From Natronomonas aquatica (GTDB taxonomy: Archaea; Halobacteriota; Halobacteria; Halobacteriales; Haloarculaceae), in contig NZ_JAHLKM010000010.1 in the NCBI RefSeq assembly GCF_024449025.1, forward strand, positions 18,039-82,038: a DNA stretch of 64,000 nt. Direction: 5' to 3'. The stretch's first letter is position 1; each line of letters opens with the position of its first letter. A program made the translations under genes and the position numbers. Below are positions 60,939-64,000 of this stretch, piece after piece. The notes beneath the pieces were generated by a model. The model was not told the origin of the DNA and did no database searches. It saw only the letters and a program-made list of their open reading frames with translations.

Positions 60939-61453
60939 ATGGCCCGGAGGGACTACCGGCGGCAACTGGACGCGCTCCGTTCGGAGCCCCCGAGATGAGC
61001 GATCTCGTTTTCGATCGCTACGAAACCGCGCTCAAGACCCTCGAGACCAAAGACGAATCGTTGCCCCGGGAAGTCATCGAGGGCGATCAGGAAATCAACG
61101 AACTGTATCTCGAACTATAAGCCGACTGTTCGATCTGTTCGCGCTCCAACAGCCCGTCGCGGGCGATCTCCGGTTCGTGGCCTCGTCGTTCAAGATCATC
61201 ACCGACTTAGAGCGGATCGGCGATCTCTCGACGATTCTCGCCGGCTACGCGATCGACGCCGAACATGAGCGATATCCCGAAATCGGGTGATGTACATCGG
61301 CACGGAGGCCGGCGCGGTGGTGACCGAGACCATGGACGACGTCTCGCGGTTGCTGTTGACGATCCGGGACCTCGAACGCGTCGCCGATCACGCACCAACG
61401 TGTGTGTCAGAACGGTATATATGACCGATCACGACACCGACTCGATCCGCTGA
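60939..61453 (+). pseudogene. phoU: Decayed phoU
   Basis: From ATG 60939 the frame MARRDYRRQLDALRSEPPR stops at 60996. Further PhoU pieces lie in other frames: ETKDESLPREVIEGDQEIN, then DLFALQQPVAGDLRFVASSF and ITDLERIGDLS, then TIRDLERVADHA and finally NVCVRTVYMTDHDTDSIR to 61453. At least four frame breaks, and a total of about 170 codons against the usual ~220, show it cannot make normal PhoU. The position after pstB is exactly where phoU belongs. Confidence 0.88.
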
Positions 61454-61469
61454 TACGGATCGAAGGATC

Positions 61470-62603
61470 TCAGATCGCCAGCGTCGCCCGGAGCATATCC
61501 CGTGTCCCGGGGCCGAGTCCCACCGCGAGGATCGCGATCAAGAGGAGATAGGCGTACCGCGGGCTTTCTTCGAATATCTCGTCGTTGAATACCCAGACGA
61601 CGAAGACGGCGGCGGCGATCTTGATGAAGAGAAATGGCCAGGCAGTCCCGATGGCCTCCGAGAGCCATGCGGGCTGGAGCCGTGCGGTGACCCGGACTGT
61701 CGCCTCGTTGACGACGTGTTTCGAGCTGTAAGTCACGCCAGTGCCGATCGCTCCGGTCCAATCGAGGCTCACCACGTTGGCGATTCCGTCGACGGTATGG
61801 CCCCACACGACGAGTATGCCGAGATACCCCGTCCCGTCGTTTACGAACTTCGCGTACCGCTGGCTGGCCCACCAGAACAGCCCTGCAACGAGCGTCGCTC
61901 CCCCGAGGGTGATGATCGCGATAGACGGGAAGAACTCGACGATTTCGGTCGTCGCGGAGATATACAGCAGCCACCCGACCGTCCCGACGAGCGCGACCGA
62001 CCCGACGCCGCCGACGAACGTTTCGTAGGCTTCGAGGACGCCGCGGCGGGCTAACGTGATCGCGACCACGAGAGTCGCCAGGGTGAGGGCGAACATCACG
62101 AAGTAGATGAACGGGCTGATAATGAGTGCGACCGGCGGATAGGGGAGCAACATCCCGGCCTCGGCCCGCAGAAAGGCGACGTTCGTGTCCTCGACGACCC
62201 GGAGGGCGCCGCCGAGGAGCATGAACGGTACCAGTGCGACGTAGAACCGCGGCGTCATCCGAACCTCGAGTCGCTGGAGCAACAACAGCACACCGACCAG
62301 CATGAACACCAACACGACGGCGTAGCTGATCGTCGAGACAGTCGTATACCCGGGTGTGACGGCGATCCCGTCGGCGGCCGCACAGGCCGACTGGCTATAG
62401 AGCCGTTCGGTGGCACCGCCTGTCCGGACCACACAGCTCGCCCCGTGGGCGTCGGCGTCGACCGGACCCCAGAAGTATCGCCACAAAAAGCCGTCGTACA
62501 CAACTCGGGGGAAGACAGCCGCCCCGACCGCAAGGGAGACGACGCCGCCGAGGAACGCCGCGAGCCACGCGCGGGCGGGATCGAGGTCGTCGGGGAGATC
62601 CAT
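61470..62603 (-). CDS. DUF63 family membrane protein
   Basis: 377 residues from the ATG at 62603 (MDLPDDLDPARAWLAAFLGG); the longer frame to 62894 overlaps the phosphatase gene and is not used. About nine membrane helices. VPFMLLGGALRVVEDTNVAF, the PPVALIISPFIYFVMFAL stretch and VVWGHTVDGIANVVSLDWTG match archaeal DUF63. Function unknown. It converges with the phoU remnant. Confidence 0.88.
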   Translation of the reverse strand: MDLPDDLDPARAWLAAFLGGVVSLAVGAAVFPRVVYDGFLWRYFWGPVDADAHGASCVVRTGGATERLYSQSACAAADGIAVTPGYTTVSTISYAVVLVFMLVGVLLLLQRLEVRMTPRFYVALVPFMLLGGALRVVEDTNVAFLRAEAGMLLPYPPVALIISPFIYFVMFALTLATLVVAITLARRGVLEAYETFVGGVGSVALVGTVGWLLYISATTEIVEFFPSIAIITLGGATLVAGLFWWASQRYAKFVNDGTGYLGILVVWGHTVDGIANVVSLDWTGAIGTGVTYSSKHVVNEATVRVTARLQPAWLSEAIGTAWPFLFIKIAAAVFVVWVFNDEIFEESPRYAYLLLIAILAVGLGPGTRDMLRATLAI

Positions 62604-62676
62604 ATCGGATCCCCCGGCCCACGGCGGTTTCACCTTTCCGGTCGACCGCGTCCGTGGGACACGGCCACCGTGAGAG

Positions 62677-63471
62677 CTATCCGTTCGTGTCTTCGATCGC
62701 GCGGGCCGCCTCGAGGACGGTATCGTGTGCCCGCCCGTTCGAGGCGACCAGCCCCCGGCTGTCGTGTCGCCACGGGTCGCCGTCGATATCGGTGACTGTC
62801 CCGCCGGCGGCTTCCACGAGGCCGACGCCGAGCACCGTATCCCAGGGATATCCGCGGAGGTTCGTGACGACTGCCTCGACGGCGCCGGCCGCACACAGCG
62901 CGAGTTCGAACTGCGCCGACCCGAACCGCCGCATGTCGCCGAACCGCTCGATGATCCCCCGACAGGCGGCGGCGTACTCCTCTCGGCGGTCGAACCCCCA
63001 CCACATCGTCGGAACGACGAGGAACGTCTCGGGATCCGTCCGGTCGCTGACCGAGAGCGTCCGGCCGTTCCGGAACGCCTCGCCCGCTTGCAACCGGAAC
63101 GTGTCGCCGACGACCGGCGCGACCGTCGCTCCGCCGATCGGCTCGCCGTCGACCGTCGCCGCCACGCTCGTCGTCCAGACCCCGACCCCGCGGACGAAGT
63201 TCGCGGTCCCGTCGATCGGATCGACGATCCAGCCCGGCCCCTCCTCGGGGACTGCCGCCGGCGTGTCGTCTTCCTCGCCGACGATCGGTTCGCCGCCGAA
63301 CTCCGCTTCTATCACCTCGATCACCCGGCGCTGGGTGGCCCGGTCTGTCTCCGTCACCACGTCCGTCTTTCCGGCCTTCGTCTCGACGGAGAGGTCCGTC
63401 CGGAACGACCCAGCCGCGGTTTCGGCCCCGGCCTCGGCGGCCCGGACCGCACACTCGGTGCGTGTCTCCAT
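62677..63471 (-). CDS. Inositol monophosphatase family protein (archaeal IMPase/FBPase)
   Basis: 264 residues from the ATG at 63471 (METRTECAVRAAEAGAETAA). Metal-binding motifs EEDDTPA, WIVDPIDGTANFVRGVGVW and GYPWDTVLGVGLVEAAGGTV are intact, giving a lithium-sensitive Mg-phosphatase. In archaea these serve either inositol or fructose-1,6-bisphosphate, which motif reading cannot separate. A longer frame to 63687 lacks similarity. Confidence 0.9.
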   Translation of the reverse strand: METRTECAVRAAEAGAETAAGSFRTDLSVETKAGKTDVVTETDRATQRRVIEVIEAEFGGEPIVGEEDDTPAAVPEEGPGWIVDPIDGTANFVRGVGVWTTSVAATVDGEPIGGATVAPVVGDTFRLQAGEAFRNGRTLSVSDRTDPETFLVVPTMWWGFDRREEYAAACRGIIERFGDMRRFGSAQFELALCAAGAVEAVVTNLRGYPWDTVLGVGLVEAAGGTVTDIDGDPWRHDSRGLVASNGRAHDTVLEAARAIEDTNG

Positions 63472-63535
63472 GCCGTCGCTGGGACGGCACTGCGGAAAGC
63501 GCCACCGATTTGACTGATCCGCGCGTTTCCCTCGT

Positions 63536-63796
63536 ATGCACACCCTCGCAAAGCGGATCCACAACCTCACACCGCGGGACGTACGGCTCACCTTCGAAGA
63601 TGACTCGACCGTTGTCCTCGAAATGCGCTCGGCAGAGTTCTTCCAGGAGGCGTTCCAGGCCGAGGGAGCCGGTCCGGAGGGCATCACCTACCGGCTCGTC
63701 ACCGACGGTGAAGACGATCCGCTCGTCGCCGGGCGCGAGACCGACGACGGGTGGGCGACCGCGGGGACGGTCGTCGACGCCGAACCGGCAGACTAA
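63536..63796 (+). CDS. Hypothetical small haloarchaeal protein
   Basis: 86 residues, acidic, with a mixed beta pattern (DVRLTFEDDSTVVLEMRSAE, then ITYRLVTDGEDDPLVAGRE). No motif recognised. It diverges from the phosphatase gene across 64 bp. Its codon use matches the genome, so it is probably real. Confidence 0.6.
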   Translation: MHTLAKRIHNLTPRDVRLTFEDDSTVVLEMRSAEFFQEAFQAEGAGPEGITYRLVTDGEDDPLVAGRETDDGWATAGTVVDAEPAD

Positions 63797-63875
63797 TAAC
63801 GGATCAAAGCAGCGGAACGGACGACGAATCACGTCCTTGGCGCTTCGACTGTCGGCGTGGCACCGAAAGGAATAT

Positions 63876-63993
63876 TGCGAGGGAAGGCCGCTCCAACGCG
63901 GTCTTCCGCACCCCGGGGATGGACCCCGGCGATGCGAGGGGAGGGATTTGAACCACGGTCAGAGCAGAGCTCTTCCCTGATTCAAATCCCTCC
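63876..63993. repeat. Cluster of three hairpins with tRNA-3'-end-like sequence
   Basis: Hairpin A: GGAAGGCCGC/GCGGTCTTCC (63882-63906, loop TCCAAC). Hairpin B: CCGGGG/CCCCGG (63913-63929). Inverted repeat C: GGAGGGATTTGAA (63940-63952) and TTCAAATCCCTCC (63981-63993). On the minus strand TTCAAAT-CCCTC-CCCTCGC-A (63934-63957) has the exact T-loop, T-stem and acceptor lengths of a tRNA 3' end, but no tRNA body precedes it. It may be a relic attachment site or a structured RNA. Confidence 0.45.
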
Positions 63994-64000
63994 TGCATTC

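Noticed and set aside
1..64000. CRISPR array
   Set aside because: No regularly spaced repeats of 25-40 bp were seen; the hairpin arrays have unrelated stems and no spacers.

Overview
The window is haloarchaeal (class Halobacteria) chromosome. The evidence is high GC flanks, very acidic proteins with few lysines, leaderless genes with TATA elements about 27 bp upstream, and archaeal signature genes: tmcA, rpoF, rpoL, L7Ae/S28e/L24e/L21e, aEF1B, Trm56, geranylgeranyl reductase, DUF655 and DUF63. The genus cannot be fixed from sequence alone.

Region 1 (1-9283) is core information processing: L21e, rpoF, DUF655 and ksgA on the minus strand, then aEF1B with a small zinc finger protein, tmcA on the plus strand, and L7Ae, S28e, L24e and ndk on the minus strand. 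The L24e has lost two of four zinc cysteines and carries a tail of about 100 acidic residues.

Region 2 (9317-31423) is a 22 kb integrative element in the 3' end of tRNA-Leu(UAG). A 54-bp direct repeat (one mismatch) bounds it, and a tyrosine recombinase lies next to the intact tRNA. Composition is AT-richer than the flanks. It carries a recombinase, a DEDD-type exonuclease, a free-standing LAGLIDADG protein followed by a 124-nt run of hairpins (candidate RNA), a phiH1-like repressor, and a ribbon-helix-helix/helicase pair that may be the replication module. The rest is defence-like cargo: a nuclease with a RAMA-like domain divergent from an OB-fold/Mre11-like phosphoesterase, a large Eco57I-class methyltransferase translationally coupled to a PLD-SNF2 helicase, a protein with an abortive-infection-like tail behind a palindromic operator, and a small PD-(D/E)XK protein at the right end. 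Several small zinc-ribbon genes are present, one split by a -1 frame change at a slippery A-run. A third, shorter tRNA-Leu 3' copy just outside suggests an earlier or tandem insertion.

Region 3 (31623-44534) is metabolic: an acyl-CoA ligase, a cluster of two enolase-superfamily enzymes, an RraA-type protein and a zinc dehydrogenase that looks like sugar-acid or hydroxyacid catabolism, then an O-methyltransferase, a thioredoxin-fold protein, a half-size DMT permease, hisF, a zinc-ribbon/CAP-like membrane protein, rpoL, an SDR, geranylgeranyl reductase and a DoxX-like protein.

Region 4 (44541-48034) holds a lone tnpB with its right-end hairpin, and solo right-end hairpins with decayed tnpB tails flanking ribH and an aminotransferase.

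Region 5 (48214-64000) holds a Gly/Met-rich protein, DUF2797, a BsuPI-like protein, Trm56, enoyl-CoA hydratase, PDCD5-like protein, a PP-loop enzyme, a TrkA-type protein, a molybdate-type transporter, RdgB, a cupin, the complete pstSCAB phosphate operon followed by a decayed phoU, a DUF63 protein, an inositol monophosphatase-family enzyme, and a hairpin-rich end with tRNA-3'-end-like sequence. No CRISPR array and no rRNA gene were seen.
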